Shown: positions 29,314 to 39,065, numbered from the stretch's first letter. The stretch: 64,000 bases of DNA from Cloacibacterium sp047601505 (GCF_047601505.1 NZ_JASGJD010000001.1:1116001-1180000); one strand, 5' to 3'. Notes: a model not told the origin generated them from the letters alone. Translations and numbers: made by a program.

Positions 29314-29961
29314 TTAGATATAAAGGTAAATTGACAAAAAATGACAAAAGCTACCACCTAACACAAAAACATGAAAAATAGCATGATTAAATTTTATCTT
29401 CTTAATGCTATACAAAACCGCTCCAATGGTGTATAAAATGCCTCCCAGAATAAGGAAAAATACTCCTCTTTCGTGGAGATTTGCTGTGAGGTCTTTAAAA
29501 TAAAAAACAATAAGCCATCCCATTAAAACATACATGGCTGTGGAAAGAAGTTTGAATCTTCCTGTGAAAAATAATTTCAAAATAATTCCTGTAAAAGCCA
29601 AAATCCAAACGATGGAAAAAATTAGCCAGCCTGTTTCTCCGTTCATGCTAACCAACGTAAATGGAGTGTAGCTTCCTGCAATAAGAACGTAAATGGCAGC
29701 GTGGTCGAATATTTTTAGTTTGAATCTTTTGCTCGGGTTTTTTGCTGAGTGATACAACGTTGAAGCCAAATACAATAAAATGAGGCTTACTCCAAAAATT
29801 GGGAAACTAATCATCATCCAAACGTTTTCTTTTTCTACAGCTTTTATAATTAATAAAACCAAAGCGATTACGCTTAAGAAAATCCCAAAAGCATGAGACC
29901 AAACATTCAGTTTTTCTTCTAAATTAGAATATTGTTGGGTGATGATTTTTTTATGTTTCAT
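29314..29961 (-). CDS. Hemolysin III / PAQR-family membrane protein (TrhA-like)
   Basis: 215 residues with seven membrane helices. The PAQR motifs are present: EEKLNVWSHAFG (His ~23), STLYHSAKN (~67-75), FDHAAIYVLIAGSYTPF (~85-101) and a late NHAIFHVFVLGGSFCHF with the metal-binding histidines (~189-205). Bacterial TrhA influences membrane lipid balance. The hemolytic name is historical. It lies 6 bases after pyrE-F and 6 before the AEC gene. Confidence 0.88.
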   Translation of the reverse strand: MKHKKIITQQYSNLEEKLNVWSHAFGIFLSVIALVLLIIKAVEKENVWMMISFPIFGVSLILLYLASTLYHSAKNPSKRFKLKIFDHAAIYVLIAGSYTPFTLVSMNGETGWLIFSIVWILAFTGIILKLFFTGRFKLLSTAMYVLMGWLIVFYFKDLTANLHERGVFFLILGGILYTIGAVLYSIKKIKFNHAIFHVFVLGGSFCHFLSIYLYI

Positions 29962-29967
29962 TTTGTT

Positions 29968-31326
29968 TTATAAAGATTTAAGATAAGCGTTCCAAGATTC
30001 TAATTGATATAATTTTGCAGAATTTTCTACATCTTGAGATTTGTAAATTCCTCTACCTACAATTACAAAATCGGTATGTAAATTTTTGAAAACATGTTCT
30101 GGAGTATTGTATTGTTGCCCTTTAGTATCTCCTTTGTCTGCCATGTTAACACCTGGTGTAAAAAGCAAAACATTCTCAGGAACTTTATTTTGAGCTACAC
30201 AACCAATAATATTAGGATGGGTTTCTATAATTTTTAAGGCTTCGGTTCTGTAATTTTGGTCTGTAAGAGCGCCTTTAGAAGACATAGAAAGTATGGCAAT
30301 AACGCCAGAATTCATAAAACAATCTAAACTTTGGTAACCAGCAATTACGTGAGATGTTACCAAATCTGCCCAATGAGAAATTTTGTATTTTCCGCCTCTG
30401 TATTGCAATTCTTGGGTGTTTCCAATATCCCCAAATTTTCTATCTTCCATCAAAAGGAAATTGTGTTTTGTAGCCAAATCTTTCAGTGGAAGAATGGTTT
30501 TATCACTATCAAAATCAGAAATTATATCGATGTGAGTTTTTAGAGCAACAATATAAGGACCTACTTTTTCTGCCAATTCTAGCAAATCTTTTGTAGTAGT
30601 AACATCTGCTGATGCAATAAGGTTAGATTTTTTTTCAATAGCAATTTCTAGTAGTTTTTTACTAATAGAATGCTCGTTTTTGCTTAATTTTTGTTCGTAA
30701 GAAAGTCTTTTTTCTTCTTTAAATTCAATTTTATTTCCTGCGATAAATTCGTTAATTCTTTCAACTTCTTCATCGGTAAGATGGTCAACTTCTTTTAAAA
30801 TTTCCACCACTTCAGAAATGGTAAAAAGAGTGTGAACATTGTATCCTTTTTCTTTCAAAAGTTGTTTTCCGCCTTGTTCACGGTCTAGAACTACAACAAT
30901 ATCAGCTACTTTTAAGCCTTCGTTTTCTACTTCGGCAATGGTTTCAATTAAAGATTTTCCAGAGGTAATTACGTCTTCTACCAAAAGACAGTTTTGTCCA
31001 GATTTATAAATTCCTTCAATTAATTTTTTAGTGCCATATTCTTTAGCTTCTTTTCTTTTGATAATCAATGGGATATAGCTTTCTAGCGACATAGCTGTTG
31101 CCATTGGCAAAGCTGCGTAAGGAACGCCGCAAATAACATCAAAATTATCCAAAGGAAGCATTTCTAAAAGATAATTTGCAAGGTGTTTCAGAATTTTTGG
31201 TTCGGATGCTAATGGTCTTAAATCTACATAAAACGGACTTTCGATGCCGCTTTTCAATGTAAATCTACCAAATTTTATAATCCCTAGTTTATAACATTCT
31301 AAGAAGAATTCTTTTTTACTTTCCAT
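29968..31326 (-). CDS. pyrEF: Fused orotate phosphoribosyltransferase / OMP decarboxylase (UMP synthase)
   Basis: 452 residues. The PyrE part (1-~200) has the PRPP loop LLVEDVITSGKS (114-125). The PyrF part (~215-452) has the catalytic D295-K297-D300 in EDRKFGDIGNT and the KTHIDIISDF strand (263-272). One protein therefore performs the last two steps of UMP synthesis. The order OPRT-then-ODC and the ODC motifs resemble the UMP synthase of eukaryotes rather than the separate bacterial genes. A TACCTTTG -7 element lies upstream. Confidence 0.92.
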   Translation of the reverse strand: MESKKEFFLECYKLGIIKFGRFTLKSGIESPFYVDLRPLASEPKILKHLANYLLEMLPLDNFDVICGVPYAALPMATAMSLESYIPLIIKRKEAKEYGTKKLIEGIYKSGQNCLLVEDVITSGKSLIETIAEVENEGLKVADIVVVLDREQGGKQLLKEKGYNVHTLFTISEVVEILKEVDHLTDEEVERINEFIAGNKIEFKEEKRLSYEQKLSKNEHSISKKLLEIAIEKKSNLIASADVTTTKDLLELAEKVGPYIVALKTHIDIISDFDSDKTILPLKDLATKHNFLLMEDRKFGDIGNTQELQYRGGKYKISHWADLVTSHVIAGYQSLDCFMNSGVIAILSMSSKGALTDQNYRTEALKIIETHPNIIGCVAQNKVPENVLLFTPGVNMADKGDTKGQQYNTPEHVFKNLHTDFVIVGRGIYKSQDVENSAKLYQLESWNAYLKSL

Positions 31327-31343
31327 TTTTCTTTTACTTTTTA

Positions 31344-31351
31344 CAAAGGTA
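31344..31351 (-). promoter_or_regulatory. Putative -7 element of pyrEF
   Basis: TACCTTTG on the minus strand, 17 bases before the ATG. No well-placed TTG. Confidence 0.4.
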
Positions 31352-31496
31352 ATATTTTTATAAGTACGAAGGGTAAAGTTAAAAGTACAAAGTATGAGTG
31401 GTAGAATGGCATAATGATTAACTTTAAAATAAATCTATAAAACCAAACTATAGATTTTGTTAATAAAAATTACAAGGCTGAGAAATGGTTTTTGTT

Positions 31497-31504
31497 TAAA
31501 TTTG
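31497..31504 (+). promoter_or_regulatory. Putative -7 element of the sod gene
   Basis: TAAATTTG, 31 bases before the ATG, matches TAnnTTTG. Confidence 0.4.
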
Positions 31505-31535
31505 ACGAAATTCATTAAAAATAAATATACTTTAT

Positions 31536-32294
31536 ATGAAAAAATTAGTTCAAGTAGCGTTTGTGGCAATTGCTTTTTCTGCGCTAACGACTGGTGTTGC
31601 AGTTTTTAATACAGTTTCTGCTCAAAGTGTAGCAACAGAAACCACAGATTTTGGCAAACCTTCTGATGTTAAGGCAAACGATGGCGTTTTCAAAATTAAA
31701 ACTTTGAAACACAATTATGATGCATTCAGCAATTATATAGATGCAAAAACCATGTACATTCACTTTTCTAAGCATTATGTTGGTTATCTTAACAATCTAA
31801 ATAAAGCCGTGGAAGGAAAACCTCAAGCCAATATGACGATTGAACAAGTGCTAAAAACGCTTGATACAAGCAATGCAACGCTTAGAAATAACGCTGGTGG
31901 TTATTACAATCATAATTTATATTTCGAATTAATGACTCCAAATGCTACAGGAAAACCTAGCGGGAAATTAGCCGAAGCCATCACCAGAGATTTTGGAAGT
32001 TTCGAAAATTTCAAAAAGCAGTTTTCCGATGCAGGAGCTAAGCAATTTGGTTCTGGTTGGGCTTGGTTGGTAACAGATGCTTCTGGAAAATTGAAAGTAG
32101 GAAGCACTCCAAATCAAGATAATCCTCTAATGCTGGGAATGTCTATTTCTGGAGCTCCAATTTTAGCCATGGACGTTTGGGAACATGCTTATTATCTAAA
32201 ATATCAAAACAAAAGAGCAGATTATATAGATGCTTTCTTTAATGTAATAGATTGGAATGTAGTTTCAGATTATTATGAAAAAGCAATGAAATAG
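31536..32294 (+). CDS. Exported Fe/Mn superoxide dismutase
   Basis: 252 residues, ~50 longer than cytoplasmic SodA/SodB because of a signal peptide (1-~30, ending TVSAQ) and a linker. The metal ligands are H76 (MYIHFSKH), H126 (YYNHNLYF), D213 and H217 (DVWEHAYY). The usual GGH before the second ligand is GGY here, and the residue after KH is Tyr rather than His. It would dismutate superoxide in the periplasm. Fe or Mn preference cannot be decided. Confidence 0.88.
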   Translation: MKKLVQVAFVAIAFSALTTGVAVFNTVSAQSVATETTDFGKPSDVKANDGVFKIKTLKHNYDAFSNYIDAKTMYIHFSKHYVGYLNNLNKAVEGKPQANMTIEQVLKTLDTSNATLRNNAGGYYNHNLYFELMTPNATGKPSGKLAEAITRDFGSFENFKKQFSDAGAKQFGSGWAWLVTDASGKLKVGSTPNQDNPLMLGMSISGAPILAMDVWEHAYYLKYQNKRADYIDAFFNVIDWNVVSDYYEKAMK

Positions 32295-32317
32295 CATTTA
32301 GAAAAACTTATTTTCCT

Positions 32318-32364
32318 CGCAGATTTGATTGATTTTTTATCAGTTTAATCTGCGATTTTTTTTG
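32318..32364. terminator. Terminator after sod
   Basis: CGCAGATT (32318-32325) pairs with AATCTGCG (32347-32354) and is followed by A-T8. It lies between convergent genes. Confidence 0.8.
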
Positions 32365-32366
32365 AA

Positions 32367-32909
32367 TCATTCTTCGTTTTGTTCTACAATTTCGGTTTTT
32401 AAAGATTTATTTTTGAAATAAAAATTGTTTTGAAAATCAAAAGCCCAATCTGTTTCTGGTTTTGAAATAGTGCCGAAAAATTGAATTTTTTCATTATCAA
32501 TTCTTTCTAACCAATAACCATGGAAAACTGCAATATTTTGAAAATTTTTGTCGATATAATTGTTGAAGTTTTCTTTTCTAAACAAAGTATCTAAAAGAAT
32601 TTTGTTGTCTTGTTTTATTTTCAGCGAAATTTCAGCATCTCTGTATTTGTCCACTTGTTTTTTGCCTTCAATTTCAAATTCATTGGTGACAAAACTATCT
32701 AAATAAGATTTGGTGATGCTGATTTCTAGATTTTTATCAATGATTAAAGTGTCAAATTTTTCCACTGTTTTTTCTTTCGGGAAGAATCTATCAGTAGGGT
32801 TTTCGCTTGTAATAATTGGTTTTTTGAAAACTTCTTTTTTTTCTTCTTGTTTTTTGGAACAAGATAAAAAGGCTAGAAGTAGGATTGGTAGACAAAAAGT
32901 GGTTTTCAT
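32367..32909 (-). CDS. Uncharacterised lipoprotein
   Basis: 180 residues. A signal peptide with lipobox FLSC (Cys at ~17) is followed by a Lys/Glu-rich linker. The body contains LIIDKNLEISITKSYLDSF (~55-73), ISLKIKQDNKILLDTLF and IQFFGTISKPETDWAFDF near the end. The pattern recalls the DUF4738 lipoproteins of Bacteroidota, though I am not certain. Its start nearly abuts the divergent serine hydrolase. Confidence 0.6.
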   Translation of the reverse strand: MKTTFCLPILLLAFLSCSKKQEEKKEVFKKPIITSENPTDRFFPKEKTVEKFDTLIIDKNLEISITKSYLDSFVTNEFEIEGKKQVDKYRDAEISLKIKQDNKILLDTLFRKENFNNYIDKNFQNIAVFHGYWLERIDNEKIQFFGTISKPETDWAFDFQNNFYFKNKSLKTEIVEQNEE

Positions 32910-32969
32910 TGGTTGATAATTTACCCAAATTTACAAAAAAACTTATCTTTACAAAAATTAAAAGTCATT

Positions 32970-34514
32970 ATGAAAAAATCCTTCTCATTATTCTTTATTC
33001 TTTGTTCTCTGTTCTTTTTTAGTCAAATTTCAGAACAAAAATTAGATGAACTTATTCAAAAAACCATCACCACTTTTGATGTTCCGGGAATATCAGTTGG
33101 TGTGATAAAAGACGGAAAAGTTATCTATTCTAAAGGTTTCGGAGTGCGTTCACTCAATTCTAAATTACCAATGACACCAGAAACTTTGGTAGGAATTGCT
33201 TCTAATTCTAAAGGTTTTACTTGCACTGCTTTAGCGATTTTAGCAGACGAAGGAAAACTAGATTGGGATGATAAAGTGACTAAATTTTTACCCGATTTCA
33301 AAATGTATGATGATTATGTAACCAGAGAAATCACCATCAAAGATTTAGTAACACATAGAGCTGGACTTGGATTAGGACAAGGAGATTTAATGTTTTTTCC
33401 TGATGGAGGAAATATTTCTTCAGAACAACTCATTCACAATGTTCGTTATTTAAAACCAGCACATTCTTTCAGAAATACAATGGATTACAACAATATTATG
33501 TTTATTGTGGCAGGTGAAATTATTCATAAAATTTCTGGAAAAACTTGGGCAGAATTTATCGAAGATCGAATTATGAAACCTGTTGGGATGACGGCAAGTT
33601 TCGGTTCTTATAACCGCGCAAAAGCGGTAGAGAATAAAATAGATGCTCACGCTCCGGTAAACGGAAAAGCAATTGCCGTTCCTCATGATTGGAACGAGAC
33701 AGCAAATCCTGCAGGTGGAATTTTGAGCAATATTACAGATATGACGACTTGGGCAAATTTCTTAATGAATGGTTTCGTAACCAAAGACGGGAAACGTTTG
33801 GTTTCAGAGAAAAATGCAAATGTTTTGTGGCAGATTCAGCAGCCAATTCCTATGGCAGCTAAAAATCCTTACGATACTAAATTTTATGGTTATGGTCTCG
33901 GTTGGTTTATTTCTGATGTAAAAGGTCATCGTCAAATTCAGCATACAGGAGGTTTAATTGGTACTGTTACGCAGTTTACTTTAATTCCTGATATGAATTT
34001 AGGAATTGTAGTGCTTACAAATCAGCAGCAAGGTTTAGCATTTAACGCCATTACCAATACTTTGAAAGATTCTTATCTCGGAATTGAAAGCAGAGATTGG
34101 CTGAAAACTTATGCCGAAAGATATGCCAAAGGAAACCAACAATACGACAAAGAAAAAGCGGATACTTATGCTAAAGTAGAAGCGTATAAAAAAGAAAAAT
34201 CTGCAAAATTAACACCTGAACAATTTGTGGGAACATACAGAGATGCTTGGTTTGGAGATGTTGTAATTTCTAAAGAAAAGAAAAGTTTTAGACTTGTTTG
34301 TAAATCTTCGGAAAGATTAAAAGGCGAAGTTTTGCCTTATTCTAAAGATACTTTTGTGGTAAAATGGGACGATAGAAGTTACGATGCAGATGCTTTTTTT
34401 ACCATTACTTTTGATGAAAACGGAAAAGCCATTTCTGCCAAAATGAAACCTATTTCAGATGTTACAGATTTTTCTTTTGATTTTGGAGATTTAGATTTGA
34501 AGAAAGTGGAGTAA
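32970..34514 (+). CDS. Beta-lactamase-fold serine hydrolase (class C/PBP4* type)
   Basis: 514 residues from ATG 32970, chosen because it begins the signal peptide MKKSFSLFFILCSLFFFSQ; a frame from 32913 only adds a non-signal extension. Catalytic motifs: S78-x-x-K81 (IASNSKGFT), Y172-N-N174 and H324-T-G-G (replacing KTG). A C-terminal DUF3471-like domain covers ~400-510. Such proteins are often peptidases or esterases of cell-wall or D-amino-acid substrates. True beta-lactamase activity is not implied. Confidence 0.87.
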   Translation: MKKSFSLFFILCSLFFFSQISEQKLDELIQKTITTFDVPGISVGVIKDGKVIYSKGFGVRSLNSKLPMTPETLVGIASNSKGFTCTALAILADEGKLDWDDKVTKFLPDFKMYDDYVTREITIKDLVTHRAGLGLGQGDLMFFPDGGNISSEQLIHNVRYLKPAHSFRNTMDYNNIMFIVAGEIIHKISGKTWAEFIEDRIMKPVGMTASFGSYNRAKAVENKIDAHAPVNGKAIAVPHDWNETANPAGGILSNITDMTTWANFLMNGFVTKDGKRLVSEKNANVLWQIQQPIPMAAKNPYDTKFYGYGLGWFISDVKGHRQIQHTGGLIGTVTQFTLIPDMNLGIVVLTNQQQGLAFNAITNTLKDSYLGIESRDWLKTYAERYAKGNQQYDKEKADTYAKVEAYKKEKSAKLTPEQFVGTYRDAWFGDVVISKEKKSFRLVCKSSERLKGEVLPYSKDTFVVKWDDRSYDADAFFTITFDENGKAISAKMKPISDVTDFSFDFGDLDLKKVE

Positions 34515-34515
34515 T

Positions 34516-34875
34516 ATGAACGAAAATAATCATACTTACGATATTATTTGTTTTATGGAATTAGCTTACGAATTTGACTTGTCTGACAAGACACAAATTG
34601 AAAAAAAAATTAAAAAAAAGCTTAAATATCATAATTTAGGCAATTTTGATTTGGAAAGAGTAGAATATTTAAGAACAATTAAAAATGATTTGTTTTTTGA
34701 AATTTCAAAAAGTACAAAATCTAAATATTTTAAAAATTCAAGAGGATTTGCAAATATGACGGATTTTAATTTAGAAAAATTTCTTAAAGAGTACTCTTTA
34801 AAATATGAAAAAATAGAAAAAGAAGATATGTTAACTATGATAAATTATTCAATTTATTTATATTATATGAGATAA
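34516..34875 (+). CDS. Small hypothetical protein
   Basis: 119 residues, Lys/Tyr-rich, with no signal peptide or membrane helix. The N-terminus (NNHTYDIICFMELAYEFDLSD) and the segment SRGFANMTDFNLEKFLKEY look like a compact alpha/beta fold. It follows the hydrolase by one base, so it is probably translated from the same transcript. The family is not recognised, and AT content is higher than in its neighbours. Confidence 0.55.
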   Translation: MNENNHTYDIICFMELAYEFDLSDKTQIEKKIKKKLKYHNLGNFDLERVEYLRTIKNDLFFEISKSTKSKYFKNSRGFANMTDFNLEKFLKEYSLKYEKIEKEDMLTMINYSIYLYYMR

Positions 34876-34880
34876 AAAAA

Positions 34881-34912
34881 ATCGGGAAAATTACTTCCCG
34901 ATTTTTTATTTA
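34881..34912. terminator. Terminator between convergent genes
   Basis: ATCGGGAA (34881-34888) pairs with TTCCCGAT (34895-34902) with T6 after and A7 before, so it may act on both strands. Confidence 0.85.
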
Positions 34913-36979
34913 ATTTTCCGCAGCTTTTTTGTTGAGATAAATATAGGTTTCTATCTGGCTTCGGAATGGTTTCCTATTGTTTCTTACGTATTTATTGCTA
35001 AGATCTACGTCTAGAAGTCTGGCTTTTACATTGCCTTTCAATTGAATTTCTAGTAAATCTTTCAGCTCTTTTTTTAGATTTTTATTGATGATTTTTACAG
35101 CAGCTTCTACTCTGTAATCTAGGTTTCTAGTCATCCAATCGGCAGAAGAAATATAAATGTCTTCGCTGCCTTTGTTATAAAAATACATTACTCTGGCGTG
35201 TTCTAGATATTCATCTACAATACTGATGGCGTGAATTTTTTTCTTGAAAGATTTTTGTTCTACAGCACAAAAAATTCCTCTTACAATCATTTTAATGGTA
35301 ACGCCAGCATCAGCAGCTTCGTAAAGTTTTTTTATAAGTCCTTTATCCGAAAGCGAATTTACTTTTACAATAATTTCAGATTTTCTGCCAGCTTTAGCTT
35401 CTTCTATTTCTTTATCAATTTGCCACTCTATTTTTTCTCTCATGTATTGCGGACAAACCAATAGATTTTTGCAAGATTTCAGTACAACAACTGGGTCTAA
35501 TTTTGGTTTTCTGAAAAGATTGAAAACTTTATTAATGTCTGCCATTATAGCTCTGTTGGAGGTCATCAAAAGATGGTCAACATAAATTTTTGCTGTTTTT
35601 TCGTTGAGGTTTCCTGTGCTTACAAAACCGTATTGAATGGTTTTATTGTTCACTCTTTTTTTAATGACGCAAAGTTTTGCGTGTACTTTTTTGTTGGGTA
35701 ATCCTACCAAAACTTTTACGCCTTCTAGTTCTAATCGCTCTTTCCATTCCAAATTGGCTTCTTCGTCAAAACGGGCTCTTAGCTCTAGCATTACGGTTAC
35801 TTCTTTTCCGTTTCTTACAGCATTAATTAGTGCATTTACAATTTTAGAATTGCTTGCCAATCTATAAGCGGTAAGTTGTATAGATTTTACATCTGGGTCC
35901 ATCGCAGCTTCGCGCAAAAGGTCTATTACGTGGTTGAAGGTGTGATAAGGAAACGTAAGTAAAATATCTTTTTGAGTAATTACGTCTGTAATTCTTTTAT
36001 CATTTTTAAATTCAGGATGAGGGAAAGTAGTTCTTTCAATTGGTTTTTTGTAATCTTTAAAAACATCTGGAAAATCCATAAAATGTCTGAAATTATGAAT
36101 TTTCAATCCCGGAATAATGCTATCTTTTTTGCTTAAATTTAATTTTTTAATGAGGAATTCTACCAAAGATTTGTCCATATCTTTATCGAAAACAAATCTT
36201 GTTGGTTTCCCTTTTCTTCTAGATTTAATGCCTTTTTCAATCTTTTCGGCATAAGAAGTTCTAATGTCATTATCCAAGTCGAATTCTGCATCTTTGGTAA
36301 CTTTGAAGGCGTTTGCTTTAAATTCGTCATAGCCAAAATAAGAGAAAATGTGTGGTAGATTAAACGCAATTACATCTTCCAAAAGCATAATGTCTGTTTC
36401 TTCGCTATCTTCTGTTGGCAGAATTACAAATCTTCCGTTGGCTTTAGCGGGAACTTCTATAATCGCAAATTTTGTGGTGTATTGCCAATCTTTTCTTCGC
36501 ATGGCAATGCCCAGATACAAGCTTTTTTCTCTAAGGTAAGGAAGTGGAACATTGTCGTGAAGCAAGATAGGAATTACGTTACTTTCCACTTCTTCGTCGA
36601 AATATTTTCTTACAAATTCTTTCTGTTTTTCGGTAAGTTTTTTGGGAGTTTTGATGAAGACTTTTTGCTCTGCCATTTCTTCCTGGATTTTTTTCCAGGT
36701 TTTATCGAAATCTTCTTGTTGAGCAATTACAATTTTATTGATTTTGTCTAAAATCTTTTGTGGGCGCTCAAAAAAAGTATCAATCGCAAGTTTTTCCTTC
36801 AATTCAGAAGCTCTTTTTAAACCAGCAACTCTTACCCGAAAGAATTCATCTAAATTATTAGAAAAAATGCCTAAAAATCTGATTCTTAGGTGTAACGGTA
36901 CTGTTTCGTCCATGGCTTCTTGTAAAACTCTGGCGTTGAAGCCTAGCCATGTAATATCTCTGGGGTTAAATTGTGACAT
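34910..36979 (-). CDS. ppk1: Polyphosphate kinase 1
   Basis: 689 residues, the standard four-domain Ppk1 length. The N domain begins FNPRDITWLGFNARVLQEA. The catalytic phospholipase-D-like domains have H433 (KKVHAKLCVIKKR), which is autophosphorylated, and H594 (YLEHARVMYF). SSADWMTRNLDYRVEAAVKI is near the end. It makes polyphosphate from ATP, associated with stress and phosphate storage, as a membrane-peripheral tetramer. It is monocistronic here, with no ppx beside it. Confidence 0.95.
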   Translation of the reverse strand: MSQFNPRDITWLGFNARVLQEAMDETVPLHLRIRFLGIFSNNLDEFFRVRVAGLKRASELKEKLAIDTFFERPQKILDKINKIVIAQQEDFDKTWKKIQEEMAEQKVFIKTPKKLTEKQKEFVRKYFDEEVESNVIPILLHDNVPLPYLREKSLYLGIAMRRKDWQYTTKFAIIEVPAKANGRFVILPTEDSEETDIMLLEDVIAFNLPHIFSYFGYDEFKANAFKVTKDAEFDLDNDIRTSYAEKIEKGIKSRRKGKPTRFVFDKDMDKSLVEFLIKKLNLSKKDSIIPGLKIHNFRHFMDFPDVFKDYKKPIERTTFPHPEFKNDKRITDVITQKDILLTFPYHTFNHVIDLLREAAMDPDVKSIQLTAYRLASNSKIVNALINAVRNGKEVTVMLELRARFDEEANLEWKERLELEGVKVLVGLPNKKVHAKLCVIKKRVNNKTIQYGFVSTGNLNEKTAKIYVDHLLMTSNRAIMADINKVFNLFRKPKLDPVVVLKSCKNLLVCPQYMREKIEWQIDKEIEEAKAGRKSEIIVKVNSLSDKGLIKKLYEAADAGVTIKMIVRGIFCAVEQKSFKKKIHAISIVDEYLEHARVMYFYNKGSEDIYISSADWMTRNLDYRVEAAVKIINKNLKKELKDLLEIQLKGNVKARLLDVDLSNKYVRNNRKPFRSQIETYIYLNKKAAEN

Positions 36980-36997
36980 TTATGATGTAGTTTACTT

Positions 36998-37005
36998 CAA
37001 AATTA
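36998..37005 (-). promoter_or_regulatory. Putative -7 element of ppk1
   Basis: TAATTTTG on the minus strand, 18 bases before the ATG. Confidence 0.4.
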
Positions 37006-37080
37006 AAGAAAATGAAGCGGTTTCTAAAATAAATTTTTGTTAATCTTTTTCGTGTATTTGGCAATTTAGAAAAGTGATAA

Positions 37081-37093
37081 TGTCAATTTGTCA
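37081..37093. promoter_or_regulatory. TGTCA direct repeat upstream of dnaK
   Basis: TGTCA-ATT-TGTCA lies 74 bases before the dnaK ATG. No TAnnTTTG promoter was found there, so this could mark a different (heat-shock) control site. It is only a guess from position. Confidence 0.25.
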
Positions 37094-37166
37094 CAATTTT
37101 TGTCTTGGTACAGAATTAGTGAAATTCAAGAAAAATAAATTAGTTAAAAGAAAAAAATAAAATATT

Positions 37167-39065
37167 ATGAGTAAAATTATTGGAATAGACTTAGGTACTA
37201 CCAACTCTTGCGTAGCGGTAATGGAGGGAAAAGACCCTGTAGTTATTGCAAACGCAGAAGGTAAAAGAACCACGCCTTCTATTGTTGCATTTGCAGAAGA
37301 TGGCGAAAGAAAAGTAGGAGACCCTGCAAAAAGACAAGCAGTAACTAATCCTACAAAAACCGTGTACTCTATTAAAAGATTCATCGGGACACAGTTTTCT
37401 AAAGATAAACAAGAAATTTCTAGAGTTCCTTATGCAGTGGTGGCAGGGCCAAATGATACTGTAAAAGTAAAAATAGACGATAGAGAATATACAGCACAAG
37501 AAATTTCTGCAATGATTCTTCAAAAAATGAAGAAAACTGCTGAAGATTTTCTTGGACAAGAAGTTACAAGAGCGGTAATTACTGTTCCTGCTTACTTTAA
37601 CGATGCTCAAAGACAAGCTACTAAAGAAGCTGGCGAAATTGCGGGTCTTAAAGTAGAAAGAATCATCAACGAACCTACTGCAGCTGCTTTGGCTTACGGA
37701 CTTGATAAAGTGGGTAAAAAAGATTTAAACGTAGTAGTTTTCGACTGTGGTGGTGGTACTCACGACGTTTCTGTACTAGAAATGTATGAAGTAGATGGTA
37801 ACGCTTCTTTCGAAGTAAAAGCTACTGATGGTGATACGCACTTAGGTGGTGATGACTTTGATAACGTGATTATCGATTGGATGGCAGACGAATTCAAAGC
37901 TGAAGAAGGTGTAGATTTAAAATCTGATGCTATTGCTCTTCAACGTTTAAAAGAAGCTGCTGAAAAAGCTAAAGTAGAATTATCTTCTTCTACTCAAACT
38001 GAAATTAACCTTCCTTATATCACTGCAACAGCTACTGGTCCTAAACACTTAGTGAAAACTTTAACCAGAGCTAAATTTGAGCAATTGGCTGAATCTTTAA
38101 TTAAAAGAACAATAGAGCCTTGTAAAACAGCTCTTGCAAATGCCGGAATGAGTACTTCAGATATCGATGAGATTATCTTAGTAGGTGGTTCTACCAGAAT
38201 TCCTGCAATTCAGGAAGCAGTAGAAAAATTCTTTGGTAAAGCACCTTCAAAAGGAGTTAACCCTGATGAAGTAGTAGCAATTGGTGCTGCAATTCAAGGA
38301 GGAGTTTTAACAGGTGATGTAAAAGATGTACTTTTATTAGACGTTACTCCGCTTTCATTAGGTATTGAAACAATGGGTTCTGTTTTTACAAAATTAATTG
38401 AAGCAAACACTACAATTCCTACCAAAAAATCTGAAGTTTTCTCTACAGCAAGTGATAACCAACCTGCAGTTAGTATTAGAGTAGGACAAGGGGAAAGACC
38501 AATGTTTAGCGATAATAAAGAAATCGGAAGATTTGATCTTACTGACATTCCGCCAGCACCAAGAGGAGTTCCTCAGATTGAAGTAACTTTCGATATTGAC
38601 GCAAACGGTATTCTACATGTTTCTGCTAAAGACAAAGGAACTGGTAAAGAACAATCGATCAAAATCCAAGCAAGTTCTGGACTTTCTGATGCTGAAATCG
38701 AAAGAATGAAAAAAGAAGCTGAAGAAAATGCAGCTGCCGATGCAAAAAGAAAAGAAGATGTAGAAACCATCAACAAAGCTGATGGAATGATTTTCCAAAC
38801 TGAAAAACAATTGAAAGAATTTGGAGAAAAATTATCTGCAGACAAAAAAGCAGCGATAGAATCTGCTCATGCTGAATTGAAAACTGCTTATGAAACCAAA
38901 GATGCTGATGCTATTAAAACTAAATTAGAAGCATTAGATGCAGCTTGGATGGCAGCTTCAGAAGAATTGTACAAAGCTACTCAAGAAGCTCAACCGCAAC
39001 CAGAATCTGCAGGAGCTAATGCAGGTGACAATGTTCAAGATGCTGATTTTGAAGAAGTCAAGTAA
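37167..39065 (+). CDS. dnaK: Chaperone DnaK (Hsp70)
   Basis: 632 residues, full length. The ATPase domain starts MSKIIGIDLGTTNSCVAV; the phosphate-2 motif reads FDCGGGTHDVSVLE, with Cys and His where many bacteria have Leu and Phe. VGGSTRIP and the linker VLLLDVTPLSLGIET (~390-405) lead to the substrate domain and the acidic tail ending DADFEEVK. It folds proteins with DnaJ and GrpE, neither of which is adjacent. A strong terminator follows. Confidence 0.97.
   Translation: MSKIIGIDLGTTNSCVAVMEGKDPVVIANAEGKRTTPSIVAFAEDGERKVGDPAKRQAVTNPTKTVYSIKRFIGTQFSKDKQEISRVPYAVVAGPNDTVKVKIDDREYTAQEISAMILQKMKKTAEDFLGQEVTRAVITVPAYFNDAQRQATKEAGEIAGLKVERIINEPTAAALAYGLDKVGKKDLNVVVFDCGGGTHDVSVLEMYEVDGNASFEVKATDGDTHLGGDDFDNVIIDWMADEFKAEEGVDLKSDAIALQRLKEAAEKAKVELSSSTQTEINLPYITATATGPKHLVKTLTRAKFEQLAESLIKRTIEPCKTALANAGMSTSDIDEIILVGGSTRIPAIQEAVEKFFGKAPSKGVNPDEVVAIGAAIQGGVLTGDVKDVLLLDVTPLSLGIETMGSVFTKLIEANTTIPTKKSEVFSTASDNQPAVSIRVGQGERPMFSDNKEIGRFDLTDIPPAPRGVPQIEVTFDIDANGILHVSAKDKGTGKEQSIKIQASSGLSDAEIERMKKEAEENAAADAKRKEDVETINKADGMIFQTEKQLKEFGEKLSADKKAAIESAHAELKTAYETKDADAIKTKLEALDAAWMAASEELYKATQEAQPQPESAGANAGDNVQDADFEEVK

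Noticed and set aside
32913..32969. Upstream start for the serine hydrolase
   Set aside because: The extra 19 residues would precede and mask a proper signal peptide beginning at 32970.
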